NCBI RefSeq assembly: GCF_964030965.1
Contig: NZ_OZ034999.1
Coordinates: 372,001-436,000 of the forward strand
Length of the DNA stretch: 64,000 bases
Direction: 5' to 3'
Origin: Spiroplasma endosymbiont of Amphimallon solstitiale
GTDB lineage: Bacteria > Bacillota_I > Bacilli_A > Mycoplasmatales > VBWQ01
Positions 28,737-38,694 of the stretch are shown in pieces. Positions within the stretch are counted from its first letter, which is position 1, and every line of letters begins with the position of its first letter. The position numbers and the translations under genes were made by a program. Below the pieces are notes generated by a model. The model was not told where the DNA came from. It saw only the letters and a list, made by a program, of their open reading frames with translations, and did not search any database.

Positions 28737-29797
28737 CCTGAATTGTAAAATTAAAAAGGACACTTATATAAAAATTAAATTGTGTTAATTCTATAATTAA
28801 GAAAAGAAAGGAATTAGCACAATGTATAAGTATCTGACTATTGAATCAATAATAGCAATAAAAGAATATAAAAGTTATGGATTTTCGATTCGTAAAATAG
28901 CAAAAGCCATTGATTATAGTAAATCAACTGTACATAGAGTTTGTAGATTATTAAATCAAAACTTATTACCATTAGAAATATTGAATAAAATTCAAAAAAA
29001 TAAACAAAATGCAGGTAGAAAATTAATAATTTTAACTTTAATAGAAATTAATACTATTAATCATTTGTTAATTACTAAAAATTATGCTCTTGATATAATT
29101 GCTAATTTTTTAAAGGAAAATAAAATAAAAAGTATTTCAACAAAAACTTTATATAACATGTTTAAAACAAATCGAATGGGTTTTGATGAAAATAACTTAT
29201 TGAGAAAAGGAAAAAATAAACCTCACAAACAAAAAGAAACTAGGGGCAGAATTAATAATTGTAAGTCTATTCATGAAAGAAATTTAATCATTCCTAATAT
29301 TAAAAATATAGAAGAATTTGGTCATTTAGAGGGTGATACTATCATTGGTAAAGATCATAAAAGTTCTATTATTACTTTAGCTGATATATGATCAAAAACC
29401 ACAATTCCTTTAGCAACTAAAAATAATAAATCAGAAAATATTACAAAAAGTATAATAAAATTTATTTCAAAGTTACAAAAAGGAACAGTTAAAACTATTA
29501 CTTTTGATCGTGGTAAAGAATTTAGTAAATGAAAATTAATCGAAAAAAATTGGAATGTTAAGATTTATTTTGCAGATCCTGGTAAACCTTGTCAAAGAGG
29601 TTTAAATGAAAATAATAATGGTATTTTAAGAAGATATTTACCAAAATCTACAGATCTATCTTCATATAAACAAAAAGATTTAAATACTATAGCATTTCAA
29701 ATTAATTCTACACCCAGAAAATCACTATCTTATAAAAGACCAATAGATTTAATACAATTATTTTAAAAAACTGTCCCATTTATATTTACAATTCAGG
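28737..29797 (+). mobile_element. IS30-family element, copy 6 (intact length)
   Basis: Complete 1061 bp with both ends. Flanks AGA and TTA do not match, so no target duplication remains; the left flank is IS5 and the right flank is the host gene's tail. Confidence 0.95.
28822..29766 (+). CDS. IS30-family transposase (open frame, one substitution)
   Basis: 314-residue open frame with the complete DDE triad. One codon differs from the other copies: TGT (Cys, near residue 244) has become TGG (Trp), the only TGG in this protein. Confidence 0.94.
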
Positions 29798-30078
29798 TTA
29801 CTATAATTTACTCATTTGTTAAGATGTCAATTTTAATTTTCTTTTGTGCTTTTTTATCAAGACAATATGTAAAACTATTTAAATTTAAAGTATTTGCTAT
29901 AGAAAAAAAGAAAGCAATTATTCATTAAATTATTATAATTAATCTTTTGCTCTTATAATAAAAATAATTATTATCTTTTAATTATTAACCATTTCCCTCA
30001 TTTTATAATCAACCATCTTTATTTGAAAAATGATAAAATGTTACTAAAATTAGTGTTAAAAAGGGGGAGGATTAATTT

Positions 30079-31098
30079 ATGAAAACATTATTAACAACAT
30101 TAGTAAGTTTAACAACTGTTATTACACCAATTATCACAACAACTAATTTATCAATTACTAGTGAATTAGATAATAATATTAATTATCATCATAAAAATTT
30201 ACAAATAATATCAAAATCATTATTCAGAACAATTAAAGAAAGCAATATCAAACTTACACTTATAATAGGATCAAATTATGGTGAAATTAATAAAGATATT
30301 TATAATACAGCAGATGTATTTAAAGAACATCAACTAGCTGCTGGTTATCAAGTTAATTATTATAAAAATGATAGTGATAAAGATACTATTAATAACGATG
30401 GACAAGAACCAGGGGATGTTTATGTTATAATTACTGCCGATCACCATGATCCTTATTGAAAAGGTCAAACTAAATATTTGAGAATAACAATTCAAAAGGC
30501 CAATTTAGATAAGATTACTAATCTTACTGATTTATCTAATATTAAAGTTGATACTACTAAAAAATATCAAGAAATTGATTCAACTGTTTTTAATAGTGCT
30601 AAGCAATTTGAGAATAATAAGTTAGCAGCTGGTTTTACTGTTAATTATTTTAGTGATGAAGAAGGAAAAGTGGCAGCAGATGATGAAGAACAGGTTGCTG
30701 GTGATATTTGAGTTAAAATTACAGCAGATGTTAATGATCCTTATTGAACAGGAACAACAGCCGTTTTGAAAGTAACTTTAACAGATAAGCGTTCTGATTT
30801 AAATACAATTAAGGATTTATCAGGAATGGATCCAATTATTGTTAATCCTAATTTAACATATCAACAAATTAATAAGAATGTTATTAATACTTCTAATCAA
30901 TTAAAGAGTGCTCCTTTAACTGGTAATTTTACTATTCACTATTTTAGTGATATTGCTGGTAAACACGCTATTGATCATCACTATCAACAAGTTGGTATGG
31001 TTTATGTTATTATTACTCCTGATTTTCATACAGGAACTAAGTCAAAAACTAATAAAATACCAATTGTTTTTTCAATTGGAAGTAATGATAGTTTTTAA
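30079..31098 (+). CDS. Secreted protein with three tandem repeats
   Basis: 339 residues behind AAAAAGGGGGAGG. The N-terminus has a signal-peptide-like segment (TLLTTLVSLTTVITPIITTT) without a lipobox Cys. Three repeats of about 95-105 residues follow. Each has a Y.EINK-type start, a stretch like LAAGF.VNYFSD, then GDVYVIITAD and DPYW.GTT, and a closing strand like LKVTL. The third repeat is more diverged. No known enzyme motif. Likely exported and possibly surface-associated; role unknown. Confidence 0.78.
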
Positions 31099-31317
31099 AT
31101 AAAAATAAATTAAAGAGATTATTTTTAAATATTTATTTATTATTAGGTTATAATGTAATTATATTTTTTATAAAAATTTATATTTTATTTTTTTTCTTCT
31201 AACATTTTTTAAAATACTAAACATGTTTTTTATTTCTGACAGCAATAGATATTTTAGTTATGAGCTTTTATAAAATATAATATTAATTAGATTAATTTTG
31301 TTAGAAAGGATAATATT

Positions 31318-32931
31318 ATGGAAAAAGAAAATCTTGCTAAAGTTACTTTCAATAAACGAACAGAAAGAAATTCAATAAACAAGTTGAAAAGACAAGCTAT
31401 TTTTAGCACGGCAAATCCATGAAAAGCAATCTTTATTATGGTCACACCACCTTTAATTGCTGTAATTATTTTTTCTACTTATCAAATTTTTGATAAATGA
31501 ATTGCTACACAATGAGGTGGACAAAGTATTATTGATCGTTATAATAATTATCAAAATTCAGGAATAATGATAACTGCTGAACAAGCATTAAAAATTATTA
31601 ATATTGCTACTACTTATGCTGCTGTTCCTTCTTCAATGATGGTTTCCTTTGCTTTAATGGTTGCAACTGGAACAGGTATTAAGTTTTCAATTGCATATGG
31701 TCAAAATAAACGAGAACAAATGTCAGAATATTTAGGAAATGGATTTTTATTATCTTTTTTAGTTTCTATTGTTCTTATGATCATTATGTATTTTAGTTGT
31801 CAGAGTATTATTGAATTTCAAGCTGGAAGTGATGCTGGAAGTAATCCAGTAATTAGGGAAATAATAATTAAAGAAGCATTTAGATTTTCACAAATTTTAA
31901 TTCTTGCTACACCATTACTTTTTTTTGCTTATTTTTTAGTTTCATTGTTACGTAGTGAAGGAATGATGTTATGAACAATTTTAATTAATGTTGCAGCTTG
32001 TTTAGTAAATATATCTTTAGATTTTATTTTTGTTATTCCTGGTAAATTAGGAATGGAAGGCACTGCATATGCAACTATTATTGCTTGAGCAAGCATTAAT
32101 TTATTTTCAATAGGTATTATTTGATATAGTACCGATAATTTAAGATTTAAAGTAGCACACTTAAAACTTAAATGAGTAATAGTAACGGGCATTTTATTAA
32201 TTGGTGCAACTTCTTTATTACAAAATATTGCCCAAAGTATTTTGGCAATGGTTACTACTAAAATTTTAAATACATTGCCACCTCCAGACTATCATGGTGG
32301 AGGAAGTACTGGTATTCCGGTTTTTGTTCAATTATATGGTGGTATTATGCCTTGGTTAATTTTAATTAATGCACCTATTATTGGAATTACGCAGGGAGCA
32401 AGAGCATTAATTGGCTATGTTTATGGTTCAAAGGACTTTAGTCGTGTTTGACAATTGATGTGACGTTTAACTTTATTACTTTTATTGTTGCTAATTGGTT
32501 CAGTATTATTAGTAGTAATAGTAGGGCAATATATGATGCATTTCTTTGGCGTAGATTTAGAAATGGCAAGATTCTTTAAAGTTTATATTATTATGCAGTT
32601 TGCTTTTTATCCATTAGCTACACTACATTATGTTGCTGTTATTTTCTATCAATCAATTAATCGTGGTAAATTGTCATTATTTGCTAGTTTACAACGAACA
32701 ATTATAATGCCAATTGTTTGTTTAAGTTTAGGATATTATGTTGCACATGTTTCTCATAATGGTTTTTATTTTTATTTATTTCTTGGCTTTATTGATTTAT
32801 TTGCTGCTTTTATATTATTACCATTATTAATTTATACATTTTGAAAATCTAAACCATTTATTCATACAACTAAAGATAAAAAAACGCAAATATCTAATTT
32901 ATCAGAAAAAAAGTACTTAATAAAAATATAA
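31318..32931 (+). CDS. MATE family efflux transporter
   Basis: 537 residues, about 12 membrane segments. The start follows AGAAAGGA. MATE features: the N-terminal PWKAIFIMVTPPLIAVIIFSTYQIFD, ATGTGIKFSIAYGQ, and a second half beginning after a long loop (LPPPDYHGGGSTGIP) with INAPIIGITQGARALIGYVYGS. MATE proteins export cationic compounds using Na+ or H+ gradients. A second MATE gene lies at 59055-60865 but is frameshifted. Confidence 0.9.
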
Positions 32932-32985
32932 TAGATTAAGTAATTTATAAAAATATATCTTAATGTTAATATATGAAGAAAATAA

Positions 32986-33017
32986 AAAATACTCATTTAA
33001 AACAGAGTATTTTTTTA
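32986..33017 (+). terminator. Terminator of MATE gene
   Basis: AATACTC (32988-32994) pairs GAGTATT (33005-33011) followed by T-run. Confidence 0.7.
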
Positions 33018-33060
33018 ATTATTTAAGATCCTGAATTGTAAATATAAATGGGACAGTTTT

Positions 33061-34176
33061 TTAAAATAATTGTATTAAATCTATTGGTCTTTTATAAGAT
33101 AGTGATTTTCTGGGTGTAGAATTAATTTGAAATGCTATAGTATTTAAATCTTTTTGTTTATATGAAGATAGATCTGTAGATTTTGGTAAATATCTTCTTA
33201 AAATACCATTATTATTTTCATTTAAACCTCTTTGACAAGGTTTACCAGGATCTGCAAAATAAATCTTAACATTACAATTTTTTTCGATTAATTTTCATTT
33301 ACTAAATTCTTTACCACGATCAAAAGTAATAGTTTTAACTGTTCCTTTTTGTAACTTTGAAATAAATTTTATTATACTTTTTGTAATATTTTCTGATTTA
33401 TTATTTTTAGTTGCTAAAGGAATTGTGGTTTTTGATCATATATCAGCTAAAGTAATAATAGAACTTTTATGATCTTTACCAATGATAGTATCACCCTCTA
33501 AATGACCAAATTCTTCTATATTTTTAATATTAGGAATGATTAAATTTCTTTCATGAATAGACTTACAATTATTAATTCTGCCCCTAGTTTCTTTTTGTTT
33601 GTGAGGTTTATTTTTTCCTTTTCTCAATAAGTTATTTTCATCAAAACCCATTCGATTTGTTTTAAACATGTTATATAAAGTTTTTGTTGAAATACTTTTT
33701 ATTTTATTTTCCTTTAAAAAATTAGCAATTATATCAAGAGCATAATTTTTAGTAATTAACAAATGATTAATAGTATTAATTTCTATTAAAGTTAAAATTA
33801 TTAATTTTCTACCTGCATTTTGTTTATTTTTTTGAATTTTATTCAATATTTCTAATGGTAATAAGTTTTGATTTAATAATCTACAAACTCTATGTACAGT
33901 TGATTTACTATAATCAATGGCTTTTGCTATTTTACGAATCGAAAATCCATAACTTTTATATTCTTTTATTGCTATTATTGATTCAATAGTCAGATACTTA
34001 TTTTAATTATGTAGAAAAGTATGGATGACCAAAAATTATTCATCAATTTACACTTAAAATATTATTTTTAATTAAAAATTTGTTAAAAGTAACATTATTT
34101 AGTGTAAAAATTCTCTAAAAATAACACTTTATCATGTATCATTACTTTTCTACAAAATTAAAGGATACTTATACAT
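33061..34176 (-). pseudogene. IS30 transposase, MITE in first codons
   Basis: The MITE splits codons 3-6; the remainder is unchanged and open to the stop at 33061. Translation could only restart internally, which would lose the HTH. Confidence 0.92.
34001..34163. mobile_element. 163-bp MITE, copy 8 (in IS30)
   Basis: Complete; duplication GATACTTA at 33993-34000 and 34164-34171. Confidence 0.95.
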
Positions 34177-34287
34177 TGTGCTAATTCCTTTCTTTTCTTA
34201 ATTATAGAATTAACACAATTTAATTTTTATATAAGTGTCCTTTTTAATTTTACAATTCAGGGATTAAAAAAGGTTGTTAATTTTACA

Positions 34288-34337
34288 AATTAAAAGGAAT
34301 GAATATACAATCTATATTTGATTGAAGTCATTCCTAA
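34288..34337 (-). terminator. Terminator of HU gene
   Basis: AGGAATGA (34295-34302) pairs with TCATTCCT (34328-34335). On the minus strand it is followed by a T-rich run, right after the HU stop. Confidence 0.7.
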
Positions 34338-34347
34338 AATAAAATAT

Positions 34348-34629
34348 TTATTTACCTTCATTAACTCTCTTTTTTAATGCTTTACAAGAATTAAATTTAA
34401 CTACTCGCTTTCTAGGAATAGCCATCGGTTCTGAATTTTGTGGATTTACTCCCGGTCGAGCTTTGCGGTATTTAATAGTAAAAGTTCCAAAGTTACGTAG
34501 TGTTACTTTTTCTCCTTTAATTAAAGCAGTAGCAATTTTATCTAAGATAAATTCTAACACTTCTTTGTATTCTTTTTCTGATAATTCTAATTTTTTTTGT
34601 ACAGCTCGTGCTATCTGACTTTTTTGCAT
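34348..34629 (-). CDS. HU family DNA-binding protein
   Basis: 93 residues from the ATG at 34629 (MQKSQIARAVQKK), behind GAAAGGG; an in-frame ATG at 34662 would add 11 residues. HU/IHF fold signatures are present: the segment GEKVTLRNFGTFTIKYRKARPGVNPQN contains the DNA-minor-groove arm with its conserved Pro. HU compacts and bends DNA. No symbol is given because HU and IHF subunits cannot be separated here. Confidence 0.92.
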   Translation of the reverse strand: MQKSQIARAVQKKLELSEKEYKEVLEFILDKIATALIKGEKVTLRNFGTFTIKYRKARPGVNPQNSEPMAIPRKRVVKFNSCKALKKRVNEGK

Positions 34630-35048
34630 AAAATTTTCAACCCTTTCTTCACCAATTACCATAAGTATGCTATAAAAACATGCCTTAAATGATACTTATT
34701 ATTATATAACATTTTTTAAAAAAACCTTATTTAATGAAAATCAAAGACTAGTAAAAAAATAAGATTTGAATATATAAATTTATATGTTAATTAACATGTG
34801 CAAAGCAAAAAATCTTTACATTCATTTTCTTGTATGTTAAAATTCAAAAAATAAGTAAATAACTATTTAAGATATGCAAATGAAAAATTTATTAAGACTT
34901 ATGGGTGCATTAACCCTAACAACAGTAGCTACTACTTCAGTTGTAGCTTGTGGTGACCAAGCTGTAGTTAATTTAGATACAGTATTAAAAAAGAAAGAAT
35001 TAGGTCCAATATCAGTTGCTGATATTACTAAACCAACTGAGAAAGAAC

Positions 35049-35211
35049 CTTTAATTTTGTAGAAAAGTAATGATACATGATAAAGTGTTATTTTTAGAGA
35101 ATTTTTACACTAAATAATGTTACTTTTAACAAATTTTTAATTAAAAATAATATTTTAAGTGTAAATTGATGAATAATTTTTGGTCATCCATACTTTTCTA
35201 CATAATTAAAA
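35049..35211. mobile_element. 163-bp MITE, copy 9 (in lipoprotein gene)
   Basis: Complete; duplication GAAAGAAC at 35041-35048 and 35212-35219. Confidence 0.95.
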
Positions 35212-35441
35212 GAAAGAACTTAAAGAAGCTATTAAAGCAGTTCCAGAAAATAAAAACATTGATTTAAATGGTATTACAGTTAAAGTTAATATTCCTGAAA
35301 AAGAAGGAGATCCAATTACTAGTGCAGTAGTTACTCCTGATGGTAAAATTTATAATGGTGATTCAATAACTATTAGAACCTGTTTAGAATCTTTTCGAAA
35401 ATAATGTAAAATGATTATATATTTTAAAATAAGAGGTATAT

Positions 35442-36318
35442 ATGCATAAAAATTATCCAAGTCATGTCACCAAAGAACAATTTGAGAACATAAAATCAAT
35501 TTTAGAAAATAGCAAAAAGAAAACAAAACCAAGAAGTTTAGATTTATATGAAGTATTTTGTGCAATTTTATATGTATTAAAAAGTGGTTGTCAATGAAGA
35601 ATGCTACCAAAAAATTTTCCAAAATGACAAACTGTATATTATTATTTTCAAATTTGAAGTAAAAATAATGGTAAAGAACCTAGTGTATTGCAATTAATTT
35701 TAAAAAAAATTAGTTAAAAAAGTTCGTATCAATAATAATCGCAAAGAACAAACTAGTTTTTGTATAATTGATTCGCAAAGTGTTAAAAATACAGATACTA
35801 CTGAAAATAAAGGTTATGATGCTGGTAAAAAGATTTCAGGCATAAAACGTCATATTGTTGTTGATTCTCAAGGTTTACCACATGCAATTTACATAACCAC
35901 AGCAGAAAAAACTTTTAATTATGTAGAAAAGTATGGATGACCAAAAATTATTCATCAATTTACACTTAAAATATTATTTTTAATTAAAAATTTGTTAAAA
36001 GTAACATTATTTAGTGTAAAAATTCTCTAAAAATAACACTTTATCATGTATCATTACTTTTCTACAAAATTAAAGGAAAAAACAGATCGTAATAGCGCTA
36101 TAATAATGATTGAAAATGAAAAAGAAAATCTTTCTGCAGTTCAAAAAATAATAGTAGATGCTGGTTATACTGGTGAAAAATTTGCTTCTGAAATCAAAAC
36201 AATCATAAATGCAAATGTTGAAGTGATAAAACGTAATGAATTACATACTTTTGTAGTATTACCAAAAAGATGAATTGTAGAACGAAGCTTTGCTTGATTA
36301 GAAAAATACAGAAGATTA
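35442..36318 (+). pseudogene. IS5-family transposase, two-frame gene, interrupted
   Basis: Same two-frame structure as at 27863, with the same A8 frameshift point, so the shift is a fixed property of the element and not a random error. The MITE cuts it after ITTAEKT, and the C-terminus is lost. Confidence 0.87.
35913..36075. mobile_element. 163-bp MITE, copy 10 (in IS5)
   Basis: Complete; duplication GAAAAAAC at 35905-35912 and 36076-36083. Its internal ATG ([10 protein letters not shown]) reads outward in frame into the IS5 transposase. Confidence 0.95.
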
Positions 36319-37459
36319 TTTTAATTTTGTAGAAAAGTAGTGGTAAAATAAAAAAAGTCATCAACTTGACTTAAAATTTGATTTTATTAAATTTTGGGAT
36401 TTATTTTTTTTACAAACTGAAATATAACACATTGGATTTTTGATAAGGGGTTAATCCGTAGTGTTGATATTTTCATTTCCATAAATTGAGGTAATTTTGA
36501 ATATTGGTAAATCCAATGCCATGGTAATGAGTAATAAATTCTTTTAAACTTGATTGTATTTTACTGACATTACTTAATTTTTTATAATTTAATTCTTTAT
36601 TTTCTTTTGATTTAAACTGCTGGATAGTGGATTTAGTTTGTTTAGCTACTGTATCATATAATACTTGCATATCACAAACTATAATTGAATTTTCTTCGAT
36701 AAGTTTCGATGTTAAGTTTTCTTGTACTCATTTTTTATTTAATCTTTTAGTATTTGTTGTTTGAGCATAGATATTTCGGTTTTCATCAATTGCCATTTGA
36801 ATACAACAATTTAAATCTTTAGCATTTTCTTCAATTCATTGTTTTTTTGGATCATTTGGATCTTTAAAGTTTCCTTTATGAATTTCTTTGATAAAAGTTT
36901 CGTCAATTTCAATTCTAGCTTTTAATTTTACAAATTGATTTTGTGTTTTTACTAATTGTGTTGATTTCATAAATTTTTGACGATTAAATCAGGCAGTTTT
37001 ATTTGTAGTATTAATAAATTGAGAAATAATGTAAGCAGATTGACCTAAAGTAGCTATTTGTATCAATAAATCTCATTGATCATGAGATAAATGACTTCAA
37101 TAAAAATAATGATTTTTAAAAGCATGAAAAGTAATATTACAACTTTTACATTTATATCTTTGCTTATAATCTTTACTACCATATTTAGTACACAAAAAAG
37201 AACTACAATCTGGACATTGAATCCCTTTCTCTTTGAATTTTTGTTCGACTGCTTCAAATTTTTCTTTTTTCTCAATTTGTTTAATTCTAGTTTTATTTTC
37301 TCTAAAAATCTCAATAAAATCTTTATCAGACAAATTATTTAAAATTTCTTTTACTGTATTTTTATTCATTTAAAATCACCTCTTTAATATTAAAAATACC
37401 ATATAAAAATATATTTTTGCTAATTTTACTAATACCACTACTTTTCTACATAATTAAAA
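36319..37459 (-). mobile_element. IS1595/ISXO2-like element, autonomous partner of the MITE
   Basis: 1141 bp. The two ends share TTTTAATT-TGTAGAAAAG followed by TAGTGGTA on both sides, an inverted repeat of about 27 bp with one mismatch. The first 21 or so bases match the MITE ends. The flanking octamers (GAAGATTA and GATTTAAC) are not duplicates, so this locus has been rearranged after insertion. It carries one intact transposase gene. Confidence 0.88.
36410..37369 (-). CDS. IS1595-like transposase (zinc ribbon + DDE)
   Basis: 319 residues, open with TGA as Trp. An N-terminal zinc ribbon uses C52, C55, C74 and C77 (CPDC and CKSC). The DDE core has D156 in IEIDETF and D233 in IVCDMQVLYD, and a C-terminal region with THYHGIGFTNIQNYLNLWKW. 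Zinc ribbon plus IDET-type core and 8-bp target duplications by the related MITEs point to the IS1595/ISXO2 family; the subgroup is inferred. It is the only copy in the window and could mobilise all fifteen MITEs. Confidence 0.85.
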
Positions 37460-37584
37460 GATTTAACTGTAGGAGACAATACAGTTAATATTAAAGTTAC
37501 TTTTGGTCAATCAAAAGATGTTGCAGTTGCTGTTAATTAACTGGTGTAACAGTACACGAATAAGAAATATAATATTTTATTATA

Positions 37585-37633
37585 CCTGAATTGTAAAATT
37601 AAAAAGGACACTTATATAAAAATTAAATTGTGT
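37585..37633 (+). mobile_element. Solo IS30 left end (49 bp)
   Basis: CCTGAATTGTAAAATTAAAA and the following bases are identical to the first 49 bp of the IS30 copies; the rest is absent. It ends 31 bp before the -35 box of the rpsL promoter. Confidence 0.85.
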
Positions 37634-37664
37634 CATTTTTTTCTAATTATTTTTCAAAATTTAT

Positions 37665-37694
37665 TTGACTATTACTATTAAAAACTGGTATTAT
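37665..37694 (+). promoter_or_regulatory. Promoter of str operon (rpsL)
   Basis: TTGACT (37665-37670), 18-bp spacer, TATTAT (37689-37694), 80 bp before rpsL. Same hexamers as the rplK promoter. Confidence 0.7.
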
Positions 37695-37774
37695 ACTTAT
37701 TGGACTAAATTTTGATACACTAGGAATTGTGTTTATAATTAATTCTTTAAAATAATAAAGGAGGCTAACGATTA

Positions 37775-38197
37775 ATGCCAACAATGAACCAACTATTACG
37801 TAGTAAAGGACGTACAGATAAAAAATACAAATCTAAATCACCAGCGTTAAATGTTTCATATAATTCATTAACAAAAACAACTTCTTCAATTAGCAGTCCG
37901 CAAAAAAAAGGTGTAGCGCTTGTAGTTACTACAAGAACACCAAAAAAACCTAACTCAGCTTTAAGAAAAATTGTTCGTGCTCGTTTAACTAACGGTATGG
38001 AAGTTACTGCTTATATTTCTGGAGAAGGTCATAATTTGCAAGAACATGCTATTGTTGGAATCCGTGGTGGAAGAGTTAAAGACTTACCTGGAGTTAGATA
38101 CCATGTTATTCGTGGGTATTCTGATACTGCCGGAGTAGTAAATCGTAATCAAGGTCGTTCTAAATACGGAACTAAAAAACCAAAAGATAAAAAATAA
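37775..38197 (+). CDS. rpsL: 30S ribosomal protein S12
   Basis: 140 residues behind AAGGAGG. S12 sits at the decoding centre. Signature segments [19 protein letters not shown] and [17 protein letters not shown] are intact, with lysines at the two classic streptomycin-related positions. The N-terminal [16 protein letters not shown] region matches the family. First gene of the str operon rpsL-rpsG-fusA-tuf. Confidence 0.98.
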   Translation: MPTMNQLLRSKGRTDKKYKSKSPALNVSYNSLTKTTSSISSPQKKGVALVVTTRTPKKPNSALRKIVRARLTNGMEVTAYISGEGHNLQEHAIVGIRGGRVKDLPGVRYHVIRGYSDTAGVVNRNQGRSKYGTKKPKDKK

Positions 38198-38211
38198 GGA
38201 GGTAAAACTAA

Positions 38212-38679
<468 letters not shown>

Positions 38680-38694
38680 TAAAGGAGAGAGAAA

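Larger units (their letters stand above)
27372..29928 (+). pseudogene. Membrane protein gene split by IS5 and IS30
   Basis: The start ATG overlaps the preceding stop (TAATG). The first part (27372-27796) encodes about 142 residues with four or five hydrophobic segments (IRLLIVLATIFIVW, SPMLFVILISFGFL, LILAIMILSLVTSFMYL, WMIWIIIGGSALV). IS5 starts at 27797 and IS30 fills 28737-29797. An open frame after it (29799-29928: SFVKMSILIFFCAFLSRQYV... KKAIIH) is probably the C-terminus. Family not recognised. Confidence 0.65.
33030..34261 (-). mobile_element. IS30-family element, copy 7, carrying one MITE
   Basis: 1232 bp = 1061 + 171. Flanked by the direct repeat GAT. The MITE is at the same GATACTTA site and orientation as in copy 1 at the window start. 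Confidence 0.95.
35376..36318 (+). mobile_element. IS5-family element, copy 2 (right end lost, MITE inside)
   Basis: Starts GAACCTGTTTAGAATC as in copy 1, with TTA to its left. It contains a MITE at 35913-36075. It ends a few codons after LEKYRR where the IS1595-like element begins, so the right inverted repeat is gone. Confidence 0.88.
34874..37540 (+). pseudogene. Lipoprotein gene shredded by MITE, IS5 and IS1595-like element
   Basis: The start has a lipoprotein signal peptide (MKNLLRLMGALTLTTVATTS followed by VVAC), giving a lipid-modified Cys. The coding parts are 34874-35048, 35212-35375 (KELKEAIKAVPENK... NGDSITI) and, after 37460, LTVGDNTVNIKVTFGQSKDV ending VAVN at 37538-37540. The pieces resemble Spiroplasma surface lipoproteins with a repeated beta-type VTVKV.F domain. 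The MITE is precise, with GAAAGAAC duplicated. Between the second and third pieces host sequence is probably missing, because the IS5 right end is absent. Confidence 0.82.

Noticed and set aside
36046-36273. 75-residue protein starting [10 protein letters not shown] as a gene of its own
   Set aside because: Its first ten codons are the MITE end and the rest is the IS5 transposase; treated as a possible fusion, not as an independent gene.
37091-37342. Forward frame opposite the IS1595-like transposase
   Set aside because: Shadow of the real minus-strand gene, which has zinc ribbon and DDE motifs.
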